This document shows positions 16,541 to 26,270 of a stretch of 64,000 nt of DNA, in pieces. Location of the stretch: positions 1 to 64,000 of the forward strand of contig NZ_JBHSXH010000011.1 of assembly GCF_042662625.1 (NCBI RefSeq), given 5' to 3'. Position numbers and translations under genes: made by a program. Source of the DNA: Halopelagius fulvigenes. GTDB lineage: Archaea; Halobacteriota; Halobacteria; Halobacteriales; Haloferacaceae. The notes beneath the pieces were generated by a model. The model did not search any database. It saw only the letters and a list, made by a program, of their open reading frames with translations, and was not told the origin of the DNA. The number at the start of each line of letters is the position of its first letter. Position 1 is the stretch's first letter.

Positions 16541-17184
16541 CCGAACGGGGGCTGCCCTACTGATTCGTCTCTGCGCCGCCGTACCGAACGAACGATCTGG
16601 CCGGCCGCGCACGACGAATATCTCGATCACGTCGTGATTCGCCGCGCAGCGTCCGTGCGCGTGTACTAGTCGTCGGCGTAGTACGGTGGAACGCCGTCAT
16701 CCTCACGGACGAATGTGAGCCTAGTGATAGAAGTAGCACTCTCTGCTCTGTTTCGTGATCGACCAGCGAACGACTACCCCCATTCTGAGCAACCACATCA
16801 AGTAAGTTTTTTGATGGGTTGTGGTATCTCGGTGACCTCCGATACCCGTGTCAATATCTAGGGACGCGTTTGCCTACTTACTGACAACGTATTAATGACA
16901 ATAAACCGTTACCAACTGGAGGGGATGACAGCAGTAGCATTGTAATACTAACGTGGGCTCCTATTCCGCTGATCGTGCGTGAGGGTGTCTCCCTCGCAAC
17001 CTCAGTACGAACCTCTCTACGGAGGTTCGTGCGCTCGGACGTTGACGTCACTAGCGGCAGGAGGGAATATGTAGCCACAGAGGGTATCGAGGTGTTCTCA
17101 CCGAAAAGAGGGAGTTAACGTCGGTGGAACTCGAGATAGTACGGTCGGACCGTGGCCGTGAGTTTAGTCCCTGACGCCGAAGCG
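16541..17184. other. Intergenic stretch with no supported gene
   Basis: Only short, low-quality frames are present on both strands. A T-run lies at 16807-16812. I see no RNA gene or repeat. Confidence 0.4.
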
Positions 17185-17352
17185 TTACTTGTTATAGGTA
17201 TGAGGGATCCGCACGACGCCGTGAGATTCGAATAGTTCGTCGAGGACGCTCCCCAATCTGTCGATGTCCGGAGAAGCTGTGACCGCCGGCAGGTAGAAAC
17301 ATATCTCGGTTCTATCCTGTGAACGTTCGTCGAATTCGGTTAGTTTAGTCAT
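17185..17352 (-). CDS. Conserved-looking 55-residue protein
   Basis: ATG 17352 to TAA 17185. The protein is acidic and well mixed in composition, with an amphipathic helix around residues 31-43 (Asp-Arg-Leu-Gly-Ser-Val-Leu-Asp-Glu-Leu-Phe). AT-rich DNA with a TATA-like AAGAAATAAG lies about 30 bases upstream. I do not recognise the family. Its opposite-strand neighbour is an HTH_10 regulator. Confidence 0.5.
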   Translation of the reverse strand: MTKLTEFDERSQDRTEICFYLPAVTASPDIDRLGSVLDELFESHGVVRIPHTYNK

Positions 17353-17715
17353 CTCAGTCGTGTCTTGACCCCGTTCGTTCTTATTTCTTAATGCGTATAT
17401 CTACTGGCGTTTATTTTGACAGGTTGTGTATTGAAATTGATGACAATTGTCCACCTCTATCGATATTGAGTTCTCTGGCAGCGTTCGGCGGTGCTCTCGA
17501 GAGCGCGGCAGAGAAGTCGTTCGCTCAGATATTCGTGTTCCTGATTCTAGTTGTCGTGGATGGTAAAGCTTAACAAGAAAGCGCATGTAAACGTGGGTGA
17601 TCACGTGTGATAGTATTAATGTGTGGCGTACGATTGATCAGGGCCTCTCAACGGTGATGTCTCGTTCACCGACGGTACTGTCGCCGACATCGAGTTTGGA
17701 GACTCAGAGTGACCG

Positions 17716-18381
17716 ATGACAGTAACGGCTAAAATCCATATCACGCACGACAAGCTCGCGCTCGTCCCTACGCTTCGTACACTCGACGATATATCGATTA
17801 GAGTCATTACGCAGGGGACCACGAGCCCCGGGACGACTCTCTTCCCGTTTCTCATCGACTACGACGATCGCGATGAACTTGAGCGTGCGTTCGAGGACGA
17901 CCTGACGGTTGAGCGCTACGAACTCGTAAGTTGGGGCGACCGGAGAGGGATCTACTACATCGAACATACACCCGAGACGAAGCTCATCAGTACCGCCGTG
18001 ACGGACGTGAACGGATTCCTCACCTACACCGAGACGAAAGGGAGGGGGTGGCTCGTCCAACTCCTCTTACCCGACAAAGATGCGCTTAATACCGTCTGGC
18101 AGTACGCCAGGGAGAACGACATCTCGCTTAATATTATCGATATCTACGGAAGCGAAAGCATGAGTGAGGAGAGTGACAATTCCTACGGACTTACCCCCGA
18201 ACAACGGGCTGCGTTATTGACTGCCTATGAGAAGGGATACTTTCAAGAACCGCGAGATATGTCGCTAATTGACGTCGCCGACGAAATGGGACTATCGTCA
18301 ACGGCGATGAGCGGTAGACTGCGTCGGGGGATGCAGAATCTCATCCGCGCAACCATCGTGGAATCTCAGGACGAAAAGTGA
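17716..18381 (+). CDS. HTH_10 (bacterio-opsin activator type) transcription regulator
   Basis: 221 residues. Residues 1-150 form the alpha/beta ligand-type domain seen in small haloarchaeal Bat-like proteins. Residues 158-215 are the HTH_10 domain with the typical Leu-Thr-Pro-Glu-Gln-Arg-Ala-Ala-Leu start, Tyr-Phe-Glu-style turn (here Gly-Tyr-Phe-Gln-Glu-Pro-Arg) and the recognition helix ending in a basic Arg-Leu-Arg-Arg-Gly segment. It lies between folD and the second FAD-GcvT gene, so it is a good candidate local activator of the demethylation genes. Confidence 0.85.
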   Translation: MTVTAKIHITHDKLALVPTLRTLDDISIRVITQGTTSPGTTLFPFLIDYDDRDELERAFEDDLTVERYELVSWGDRRGIYYIEHTPETKLISTAVTDVNGFLTYTETKGRGWLVQLLLPDKDALNTVWQYARENDISLNIIDIYGSESMSEESDNSYGLTPEQRAALLTAYEKGYFQEPRDMSLIDVADEMGLSSTAMSGRLRRGMQNLIRATIVESQDEK

Positions 18382-18477
18382 CGTCGGCTATCTCCGTCGG
18401 CGCCTCGCACAGAGGCGGAGACCCAACGTCCGTCTGTAGAGATACCGGCAACCGTTCATCGCGTTCCGACGTTCCCG

Positions 18478-18738
18478 CTATTCTGTCCGGTCCCGGTACA
18501 CCGGCCGTAGCGACGTGCCATCTCTGTCGTAGCCGAGCCACTTGCTGAGCAGTGTGGCGACTATCACCAAATACGTCGGAAACAAGGCGAGTAGCACATA
18601 TCCGATCACGGCGGGGGTGAGATGTCCCGACCGATACAGGAGTCCGACACTCGTGAGGCCGAGGACGGCGCCGGCTATCATGCCGTACTGGAAGGCGGAG
18701 GAGGCGGCGGGGCCGGGCGATATCCGATTTTCGGTCAT
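18478..18738 (-). CDS. Small membrane protein (86 residues, two helices)
   Basis: Membrane segments lie around residues 17-36 and 42-66, followed by a charged tail with Tyr-Asp-Arg-Asp-Gly. The ATG is at 18738. I do not recognise the family. It is convergent with the HTH_10 regulator. It resembles the small protein at 10808-10969 only in being a two-helix membrane protein near a catabolic gene. Confidence 0.6.
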   Translation of the reverse strand: MTENRISPGPAASSAFQYGMIAGAVLGLTSVGLLYRSGHLTPAVIGYVLLALFPTYLVIVATLLSKWLGYDRDGTSLRPVYRDRTE

Positions 18739-19450
18739 GGGCCACCTAGCGCCCGGAATCAGTTAAGAAGCGCGCGAGAATGTGTGTCTCGTTACTCTGT
18801 ACCGATGCTCGAAATAGTCGTGGAACCACAACTGGGCGATCCCCGGTCGTTGTCACCCAGTCGGTGCTGACCGTCTTAATGTCGCCATCCTCTGAGACCT
18901 CTCTCCCCCGAGATGCGGGTCGTTCCGACGATTGTGACGTTCCGCTTACGAGGGAGTAACGACCTTCCTCGTAAGTCGTCTAAGACCACCGGTGGTCTAC
19001 CCGATGCTGAGAGTCTTGACCGGCCCATAAGTTGGTATCTCCGGAAAGGTCGCGACATGCACCTCATACCTGCCAAGGCGGACTAAGGGCCCTGTACTGT
19101 ACCGCATGACGAAACCAACGACCCACTAGTGACCACCATTGCCAACGGCGAGGGAGTCCTGTTGCCCTCATTTCTGCCACCAGACCGACTCCTCGCCGTC
19201 CCCAGCAGATTCGACCTGCCCATCAGAACACACTTGGGGGTGATCGAAGAATACCTCCTAAAATAATACAGTTACTCTGATAGAGAGAGTCAAGTTCGGC
19301 AACGGATCTGGAAGGCGACTCCGTTGACACCGTCTGGGGATCATGGCCGACACCGCCGACGCCTCTTCGGCCTCCGCCGAACCACTAAGTGACAAAACTC
19401 TACATGACACTAGAGTTACCGATTGCAAATGAAGTTTATAAAGGCGTTAG
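18739..19450. other. Intergenic stretch, possibly with decayed coding pieces
   Basis: No complete gene. A frame open from GTG 19129 to TAA 19266 (about 45 codons) has protein-like composition but no recognisable family. A second TATA-like GTTTATAAAG lies at about 19435-19444. Confidence 0.35.
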
Positions 19451-19460
19451 CTATATTTAC
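19451..19460 (+). promoter_or_regulatory. TATA box of the second FAD-GcvT gene
   Basis: CTATATTTAC is centred about 33 bases before ATG 19489, giving a leader of only a few bases. It supports ATG 19489 rather than the TTG at 19486. Confidence 0.55.
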
Positions 19461-19488
19461 ACGCCACAGGCACCCATAACGCAGATTG

Positions 19489-22062
19489 ATGAATCCAACC
19501 GACAACTTACCAACCGAGGCAGGCACCGTCATCGTCGGTGCCGGTATCGTCGGCTGTAATCTCGCGTATCAGCTGACCCAACTTGGCCGTGACGACGTAG
19601 TGGTCGTAGACCAGGGGCCAATGCCGACAACCGGGGGGTCCTCAACGCACGCGCCCGGTATCATGTTCCAAACCGCCGAGGAGAAGATCCTCACCAAATT
19701 CGCGGACTACAGCCGGCGGCTGTACTCCGACCTTGAGGGTGCTGACGGCCGACAGGCGTACAACGAAGTCGGTGGCATCGAGGTCGCCCGCTCAGAAGAA
19801 CGAATGGACTTCCTCGAACGCCGCGTCGAGAACGGCCTCGCGTGGGGAATCGAGGACCCGCAGATCCTCTCGCCGGAGGAGGTAAGCGAGCGTCTCCCGC
19901 TCGTGGACGAGGACGAGATTCTGGGCGGCTACTATTCGCCGACCGACGGGCAAGTCTCAGGCGTCGTTGCGTGCGACGCACTGGCCCGGGAGGCGATGGA
20001 ACGAGGTGCCCAGTTCGTTCCGCACACTCGAATCGAGGACGTCGAGTTCGAGGACGGCGCGGTGCAGGCGGTTGCTACCGAGAAGGGCACCATAGACTGT
20101 GACGAGGTCGTGGTTGCGACCAACATCTGGGCTCGACAGTTGGGCGAGGAGCTTGACGTCCACCTCCCAGTGACGCCGGTCGAGCATCAGTACACGGTAA
20201 CTGAACCACTCGGCGAACTCGCCGACAGTGCGGTCGACATCACCGACCACCCGTTGTTCGAGAACTACCGCAACGTCTCCGGCGAAAAGGCGAAGCGTCT
20301 CCTCGTCGGTCCCGATCGTCCCATCCTCCGAGATCAGGACAACGCTATGTACTATCGGACTCACGGGGACGCGTATGGTATCGGTTCGTACAACCACGAA
20401 CCGATTGTTCCGGATCCCGAGGGGTTGGGTGGCAATGACTCGGATGGCGAGCAGGGGTCGGTCCACGAGTTCACCGAGTACCACATGGAGAACGCGACCC
20501 ATCCAGACCGGCCGGACAAGGCCCCTCGGCGGGCCAGCGACGAACTCCTCCCTGTTACGGCCGGAAAGGAGCTCGAACACAAGTACAACGGGATGTTCTC
20601 GGAGACGCCCAACGGCCTGCCCGTGATGGGGCCGGTCGAGGGGTACGACGGACTCTGGACGGCCGCAGGCATCTGGGTTACTCACGCCGGCGGTGCCGGG
20701 AAGGCGCTCGCCGAGTGGATGGAACGCGGCGTTCCCCGCCTTGACGATAGGCCGATTGACCTCGCCCACGCGGACGTCAATCGGTTCGACGCCCACGAAG
20801 GGAGCTGGGACTTCGCGCGTGATATCGGCGGCGAGGAGTACCGTATCGTCTACAATATCATGCACCCCAAGTGGGTGTGGACGGACAAACAACGGGACAT
20901 CCGGCGGACCCCTATGTACCACAGCCACAAGGAACTCGACGCGGAGCTGTGGGCCGAGGCGGGGTGGGAAGAACCACAGTGGTTTGAGTCTAACGCCGAC
21001 CTCCTAGCGAAGTACGGTGACCGGATCCCCGACCGCGAAGGGTGGGAGGCGAAGTACTGGTCACCCATCGAGGGCGCGGAGGCACTGAACGTCCGCGAAA
21101 ATGTTGGCCTCCACGACATGACCTCGTTCAACAAGATGGAGGTCGTCGGGAGCGATGCTGGCGAGTTCGTCCAGCAGCTCTGTACAAACGACATGGACCT
21201 CAACGTCGGCGATGTGCGCTACACCCTCATGTGTAACGAGGGAGGCGGCGTGCGTGCGGACATCACTGTGACTCGTATCAGTGAAGACCGATATCTACTA
21301 TTGACAACCGGTCGCGAGGTCGGCAACAACCATGTCGCGTGGGTCCGCGAACGGGCTCCAGAGGGTATCATCGTCAACGACGTTACCTCCAGTCTAGCCG
21401 CGATGGTCTGTACCGGACCGAACGCCCGGAAGGTACTCTCGAAGATTGCCGATGTCGATCTCTCAGACGAGGCGTTCCCGTTCTTCACGAGCCAACAGTT
21501 CTACGTGAAGAACGTGCCCGTGACCGCGCTTCGCGTCTCTTACGCCGGAGAACTCGGGTGGGAACTCTACACGCCGTCGGAGTACGGCGAACGGCTCTGG
21601 GAACACGTGCTTGAGGCGGGCGAGGAGTTCGACATTCGGCCGTACGGCAACGGTGCTCTCGACATTCTGCGTATCGAGAAGGGGTTCCGGCTATGGGGTG
21701 AGGACCTCCACACCGAGCACAATCCTTACGAAGCGGGTCTCGGCTGGGCCGTTGACCTTGATACCGACTTCATCGGCAAGGAGGCCGTCGAAGCAGCGGC
21801 TAAGGGTGACAATATCGATCACAAGGTTGCTTGTCTGACGCTTGACGACGAGGAGGCGGTCGTACTAGCCGACCGGCCGGTGATGGACGGCGACGAACCT
21901 ATCGGATACGTTCACAGCGCCGAGTACGGCTACACCGTCGGCGCCTGTGTCGTTTACACGTATCTTCCCCCGGAGTACGCGGAGCCCGGGACGGACGTCG
22001 AAATCCTGTACGAGGGTGAGCGCTACGACGCCACCGTTCGCGAGGAACCACTGCTCGACTGA
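19489..22062 (+). CDS. FAD-dependent dimethylglycine/sarcosine oxidase-type protein with GcvT domain (copy 2)
   Basis: 857 residues with the same plan as the 6881-9442 protein: Gly-Ala-Gly-Ile-Val-Gly near residue 17, Ser-Thr-His-Ala-Pro-Gly near residue 50 (possible covalent-flavin His), oxidase domain, then a GcvT domain from about residue 500. The two paralogues differ throughout, so they are not a recent duplication and may divide dimethylglycine and sarcosine between them. A remnant of a third copy at 6500-6700 aligns well with this gene's 3' end. It is monocistronic as far as I can see. Confidence 0.85.
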   Translation: MNPTDNLPTEAGTVIVGAGIVGCNLAYQLTQLGRDDVVVVDQGPMPTTGGSSTHAPGIMFQTAEEKILTKFADYSRRLYSDLEGADGRQAYNEVGGIEVARSEERMDFLERRVENGLAWGIEDPQILSPEEVSERLPLVDEDEILGGYYSPTDGQVSGVVACDALAREAMERGAQFVPHTRIEDVEFEDGAVQAVATEKGTIDCDEVVVATNIWARQLGEELDVHLPVTPVEHQYTVTEPLGELADSAVDITDHPLFENYRNVSGEKAKRLLVGPDRPILRDQDNAMYYRTHGDAYGIGSYNHEPIVPDPEGLGGNDSDGEQGSVHEFTEYHMENATHPDRPDKAPRRASDELLPVTAGKELEHKYNGMFSETPNGLPVMGPVEGYDGLWTAAGIWVTHAGGAGKALAEWMERGVPRLDDRPIDLAHADVNRFDAHEGSWDFARDIGGEEYRIVYNIMHPKWVWTDKQRDIRRTPMYHSHKELDAELWAEAGWEEPQWFESNADLLAKYGDRIPDREGWEAKYWSPIEGAEALNVRENVGLHDMTSFNKMEVVGSDAGEFVQQLCTNDMDLNVGDVRYTLMCNEGGGVRADITVTRISEDRYLLLTTGREVGNNHVAWVRERAPEGIIVNDVTSSLAAMVCTGPNARKVLSKIADVDLSDEAFPFFTSQQFYVKNVPVTALRVSYAGELGWELYTPSEYGERLWEHVLEAGEEFDIRPYGNGALDILRIEKGFRLWGEDLHTEHNPYEAGLGWAVDLDTDFIGKEAVEAAAKGDNIDHKVACLTLDDEEAVVLADRPVMDGDEPIGYVHSAEYGYTVGACVVYTYLPPEYAEPGTDVEILYEGERYDATVREEPLLD

Positions 22063-22366
22063 CGCAGAGGCAAAGCGTTCCTCGGCCCCCCATTTCTCGT
22101 CTCTTCTCCGTCTCAAGAACACCGACGCTCAGAGGCGTGCGATCAGCGACTTATGGCGATCGTCCCCACAAGACAGCTAAGCGGGTCTCAGATCACAGTG
22201 ACGGTCTGAAACAGCCATCGGTCGATCGAACTTCAGTTCAGTGTTCTGCCCGAAAAAGGATCCGTCTATTCATCAAGACCGTCGTCAGTGATCGTTTCCG
22301 TCTTTCTGGGATCTCCAATCGCGGAACCCGAATAGCTGCCAGTTCGCTCAACGCCGAGGCATTCTC

Positions 22367-22738
22367 GTGAGGGTCGACGGTGCACAGTGGTTCAACGCCT
22401 CCGAACGTGCGCGATCTACCGACCGGGGTGAGGGACTGATGACCCACGTCGGCGAGAGCTTCAGCGAGGTCCATCCGTCGACGGCCGAGCACTATGGTGT
22501 TGACGACGGCGACTACGTCCGTGTCCACTCCTGCCGCGGTGATATCGTCGTTAAGGCGCAGGTGACAGAGCGTATCAGCGAGGGAGTACTATTCTCCCAA
22601 TGCACTTCGCAGCCGGCGCAGTCAATAAACTCACTCAGGAAACGTTCGGCCCCCACGCCGGTGTTCCCGAATGCAATGTATCGACTTCTTCTGTGTCGTT
22701 TGGACCTCGCGGGCGTATCGCCGTGTTGCACGTTTAGT
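22367..22738 (+). pseudogene. C-terminal remnant of a molybdopterin formate dehydrogenase-like subunit
   Basis: The frame from 22367 carries the molybdopterin-dinucleotide-binding end of formate dehydrogenase alpha-type proteins: a Val-Asp-Asp-Gly-Asp-Tyr-Val-Arg-Val turn, then Arg-Gly-Asp-Ile and Gly-Val-Leu-Phe. A frameshift near 22598 follows, and the next frame continues the expected Pro-Met-His-Phe-Ala-Ala-Gly-Ala-Val-Asn segment to a stop at 22738. The rest of the gene is gone. In this island it would have completed one-carbon oxidation by burning formate. Confidence 0.65.
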
Positions 22739-23118
22739 CGTTAGGGCACACCGTAGTCGATCTGCTCTCGAAGTTCGTTCCACGATTCGTGGAATCCGTA
22801 CGTCGATTTCGATTCTCTGCCGGTGGTGTTCTGATAGACGTCGTCGTACTGTAACAGTCGCGTCCAACCATCGTGATAACGATAACTGCAGTATTGGCAC
22901 ATACACGGCCGTACTGCACCAGATGGAATAGAAGTATTGGTGAGACGTCTTGGGTTGTGTAGTCTGCGAACCTTCTGAGTTTCGTCATCTGGAGTGTCGC
23001 CTCACGTGCTAGTCGCCGATATCCGCCTTTTGACCCATATTCTATCAAATACCAAACCGTTCGAGGTTGAATGCTTACTCCGCGTAAGATACTTACCCAT
23101 CATAATAGATGCATAGGT
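22739..23118. other. Intergenic stretch before glyA
   Basis: No supported gene. A weak TATA-like ATACTTAC at about 23089-23096 precedes the glyA start by the usual spacing. Confidence 0.35.
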
Positions 23119-24369
23119 ATGGCGTTCAAGCAGTCGCTCGACGAGATAGATCCTGACACCGCCGAGGCCATCGACCTCGAGCGGGAACGACAGGAATCGA
23201 CGCTGGGGATGATCGCCTCCGAAAATCACGTCTCAAACGCCGTACTCGAGGCGCAGGGGAGCGTACTCACCAACAAGTACGCCGAGGGTTACCCCGGAAA
23301 CAGATACTACGGTGGGTGTCAGCACGTCGACACCGTCGAGGAACTCGCTATCGAGCGAGCGACGGAACTCTTTGGGGCCGATCACGTCAACGTGCAGCCA
23401 CACAGCGGCACGCAGGCCAACATGGGCGTCTACTTCTCGGTGCTCAACCCGGGCGACAAGATCCTCTCGCTGTCGCTCTCCCACGGCGGGCATCTCTCTC
23501 ACGGTCACAACGTCAACTTCTCCGGGCAGTTGTACGATGTCGAACAGTACGAGGTCGACCCGGAGACGGGATACATAGATTACGACGAACTGGAGAACCA
23601 CGCGCGCGAGTTCGAGCCGGACCTCATCGTCAGCGGCTCCTCTGCCTACCCGCGCGAGTTCGAGTACGAACGGATCGGCGATATCGCGGACTCGATCGAC
23701 GCGCATCACCTGGCGGATATCGCTCACGTAACCGGACTCATCGCTGCCGGCGTTCACCGGTCGCCCGTTGAGCACGCAGAGTTCGTCACTGGAAGCACTC
23801 ACAAGACGATCCGAGCCGGCCGCGGCGGTATTATCATGTGCGAAGAGGAGTTTGCGGACGATATCGACTCCGCAGTGTTCCCCGGCGCTCAAGGGGGACC
23901 GTTGATGCACAACGTGGCCGGTAAAGCCGCAGGGTTCGCGGAAGCCAACACTGACGAGTTCGCGGACTACGCCGAACAGATGGTGGCAAACGCGAAGACG
24001 CTCGCCGACGTGTTCAACGACCGAGGGCTCTCGCTCGTGAGCGGTGGAACGGATAAGCATCTCGTGCTCGTGGACCTCCGTAAGTCATATCCTGACATTA
24101 CTGGGAAGGAGGCCGAGGAACTGCTATCCGACGTCGGCATCATCGTCAACAAGAACACTGTACCCGGTGAGACACGGTCACCGATGGTGACTAGCGGAAT
24201 CCGCGTCGGATCGCCGGCGCTCACGACCCGCGGGTTCGAGAAAGGCGAGATTGAGATCGTTGCCGACCAGATGGTAGATGTGCTTGATAATCCTGAAGAC
24301 GAGGATGTTCACAGTCGAGTGGCTTCGACGGTCGAACGTCTCTGCGAAGAGTTCCCGATCTACGGATAA
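23119..24369 (+). CDS. glyA: Serine hydroxymethyltransferase
   Basis: 416 residues from ATG 23119, where family similarity begins; the open frame extends 16 codons further without it. The PLP lysine is in Ser-Thr-His-Lys-Thr-Ile-Arg, and Ser-Glu-Asn, Gly-Tyr-Pro-Gly-Asn-Arg-Tyr-Tyr and Asp-Ile-Ala-His are present. The enzyme exchanges a one-carbon unit between glycine and serine using methylene-tetrahydrofolate. Here it would assimilate glycine and the demethylation carbon into serine. The usual Leu-Arg-Gly-Pro-Arg-Gly-Gly after the lysine reads Ile-Arg-Ala-Gly-Arg-Gly-Gly, a mild deviation suggesting a divergent, perhaps second, copy. Confidence 0.92.
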   Translation: MAFKQSLDEIDPDTAEAIDLERERQESTLGMIASENHVSNAVLEAQGSVLTNKYAEGYPGNRYYGGCQHVDTVEELAIERATELFGADHVNVQPHSGTQANMGVYFSVLNPGDKILSLSLSHGGHLSHGHNVNFSGQLYDVEQYEVDPETGYIDYDELENHAREFEPDLIVSGSSAYPREFEYERIGDIADSIDAHHLADIAHVTGLIAAGVHRSPVEHAEFVTGSTHKTIRAGRGGIIMCEEEFADDIDSAVFPGAQGGPLMHNVAGKAAGFAEANTDEFADYAEQMVANAKTLADVFNDRGLSLVSGGTDKHLVLVDLRKSYPDITGKEAEELLSDVGIIVNKNTVPGETRSPMVTSGIRVGSPALTTRGFEKGEIEIVADQMVDVLDNPEDEDVHSRVASTVERLCEEFPIYG

Positions 24370-24700
24370 CGGACTGGGACGTCGAGTCATTCTCCGATTC
24401 AGGTGGCTTGACGCTTACCTTGTGTAGCACCTCTTCAAAGCGGAAATCGTTGCCTTTCCTCCCTCTTTTGAGGGTGTCATAGAAGGAATGAAGAGATTTG
24501 AATCCGGTTCGGGCAAAGCCGGAAGCAAGCAACTGTGATCGGTTCTTGAGGGAGGTAAGCTCTCGCAACGCGGTAGCTCAGACGTGCGAGATATCGACGA
24601 ACGCAAAAGTACACCCTAAATCACGAAGAGGGACATCTAGAGCCGATAGTTTATACCTTGAGTCGGGGGTGTCTCAGTCGGCTATATTAGAACGGAGAGC
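24370..24700. other. Stretch with possible unrecognised remnant
   Basis: No complete gene. A minus-strand frame over about 24400-24568 has protein-like composition but no family I recognise. Confidence 0.3.
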
Positions 24701-24880
24701 CTACTGGGAAAGCATCTGCTTCAGCTCGTCACGTCGCGAGCGGAGCGTTACAGGCGACGTCCCAGCAGCTTCAGCAATCACTGCTTGAGTGAACGAACAG
24801 CTTCGTTCTTGCGTGGAGAGATAGAGACAGGCCGGCTCTTCTCTGAGTCTCATCATCGTCAAAAACAGTCCACCACTCAG
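24701..24880 (-). pseudogene. C-terminal fragment of a transcription factor B (TFB)
   Basis: About 45 codons ending at the TAG at 24701 match the second cyclin repeat of TFB: an Ala-Cys-Leu-Tyr-Leu-Ser helix, Gln-Ala-Val-Ile-Ala-Glu-Ala-Ala-Gly, and Thr-Leu-Arg-Ser-Arg-Arg-Asp-Glu-Leu. The N-terminal zinc ribbon and first repeat are absent and the upstream frame is unlike TFB. Haloarchaea carry several TFBs and scattered remnants are plausible. Confidence 0.55.
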
Positions 24881-25157
24881 GCTCACCCAGTCTGAGGCGT
24901 CCAATCCGCGCGTCCTGCACCAGGCTTCAGATCAGCGAGATCGCCCTTGTGCATTTCCTGGATTATGTACTTGCACTCCCCGGTGACGAGCGTAACTTTC
25001 ACTCCTGTTATTGTTATGACCGTCGTGCTGAATAGAGAGGATATGCTCAGCGCAGCGTTACCGAGAGATCAAGGGGCATCGACACAACACGCAATCACGG
25101 AACAGGTAGTATATCAAAGGAATTGAAGGCGTTGTATGGATGCAAAGTAGAAGAACT

Positions 25158-25165
25158 AATTTTAC
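25158..25165 (+). promoter_or_regulatory. TATA box of cysE
   Basis: AATTTTAC lies 24-31 bases before ATG 25189 and selects that codon over the TTG at 25123 as a leaderless start. Confidence 0.5.
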
Positions 25166-25188
25166 CCACAGCATCAACACCAACACGA

Positions 25189-26061
25189 ATGGGATACGAG
25201 TACACCGGCAATGCCCACAGAGAACTCGTCGAGGCCTATCGAGCAGATGAATCGCCCTTTCCGACGGACACCTCAAGGGACTATCCTCGCCGCGATTTTC
25301 TGCGTGACGAACCACCCCTCCTCAAACAGCTCCTGTTCCCGCGGTGCTGGAACGCGACTGAGCTGCTGGACGATCCCGACGAAACTCGTGCCCGCCTAAC
25401 CGAGCTTGGTATCTGCATGCACAAGGCCATCACAGCCTATTCGGGTCACGACGCGGACGATTTGACCGCAACCGTCGACAGGACGCTCGACCGGTTGCCC
25501 GCGATTCGACGTACCCTCAAGAAGGATGTCGAGGCCGCGTACAAGGGTGATCCCGCGGCAAAGAGCTACTGTGAGATCATTCGGTCGTATCCCGGTTTTC
25601 ACGCCATCTTGACTCACCGGGTGGCGCACATTCTCTACGAGGAGGACTGTTTTGAGTACGCTCGCGAACTCGCTGAGTACTCGAAGGTTGAGACGGGAAT
25701 CGACATCCATCCAGGTGCGGAGGTCGGCGAGTATTTCTTCGTCGATCACGGGACCGGGGTCGTCATCGGCGAGACGGCGACAGTCGGTGACTGGGTCCGA
25801 ATCTACCAGAACGTCACTCTCGGGGCCCTCCATTTCGAGGAGGAGGAGGGCGAGGACCACATGCTGGCGAAGGACTACAAGCGCCATCCCGACATCGGCG
25901 ACCACGTCGTCATCGGCGCCGGAAGCAACGTACTTGGGCCGGTGGAGATTGGCGACCATGTGAGCATCGGTGCAAACTCCTGGGTGACTGACGATGTCCC
26001 AGACAACACGAGTGTGTTCATCACCGATCACCCTGATCAGGAGCGGAAATCGAACAGGTAG
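25189..26061 (+). CDS. cysE: Serine O-acetyltransferase
   Basis: 290 residues from the promoter-supported ATG 25189. Residues 1-140 are the helical N-terminal domain of serine acetyltransferases. Residues 150-275 are the left-handed beta-helix of hexapeptide repeats, with Asp-Ile-His-Pro-Gly-Ala, the Asp-His-Gly-Thr-Gly-Val-Val-Ile-Gly-Glu-Thr-Ala signature and its catalytic His. It acetylates serine with acetyl-CoA to O-acetylserine for cysteine synthesis. No O-acetylserine sulfhydrylase is in the window. It draws on the serine made by GlyA. Confidence 0.9.
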   Translation: MGYEYTGNAHRELVEAYRADESPFPTDTSRDYPRRDFLRDEPPLLKQLLFPRCWNATELLDDPDETRARLTELGICMHKAITAYSGHDADDLTATVDRTLDRLPAIRRTLKKDVEAAYKGDPAAKSYCEIIRSYPGFHAILTHRVAHILYEEDCFEYARELAEYSKVETGIDIHPGAEVGEYFFVDHGTGVVIGETATVGDWVRIYQNVTLGALHFEEEEGEDHMLAKDYKRHPDIGDHVVIGAGSNVLGPVEIGDHVSIGANSWVTDDVPDNTSVFITDHPDQERKSNR

Positions 26062-26270
26062 CTGACTGTAGAAACTCGGACAGTACCCAGAACCTCGCGG
26101 TCACAAAGCACTGTCTGGGTAGCAGTACTTCCAGTGTGACTGTTTGTGCCGTAACTCACTCATGAGCCGATAGCAATCTATTCCTACGATTAGCGAGAAA
26201 GAAATCCAATAAATCCTTGAGAATTTGTCAAATCCAGCTAATTCCTTATTGAGCTATATCTGCCGTCATC

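Noticed and set aside
15482..16630. A 382-codon open frame on the minus strand across folD
   Set aside because: Fully antisense to folD, whose motifs are all intact on the plus strand.
24490..24600. tRNA-like pieces (a GTAGCTCAG and a TTGAATCCGG)
   Set aside because: No acceptor stem, anticodon arm or correctly placed T arm can be folded around them.
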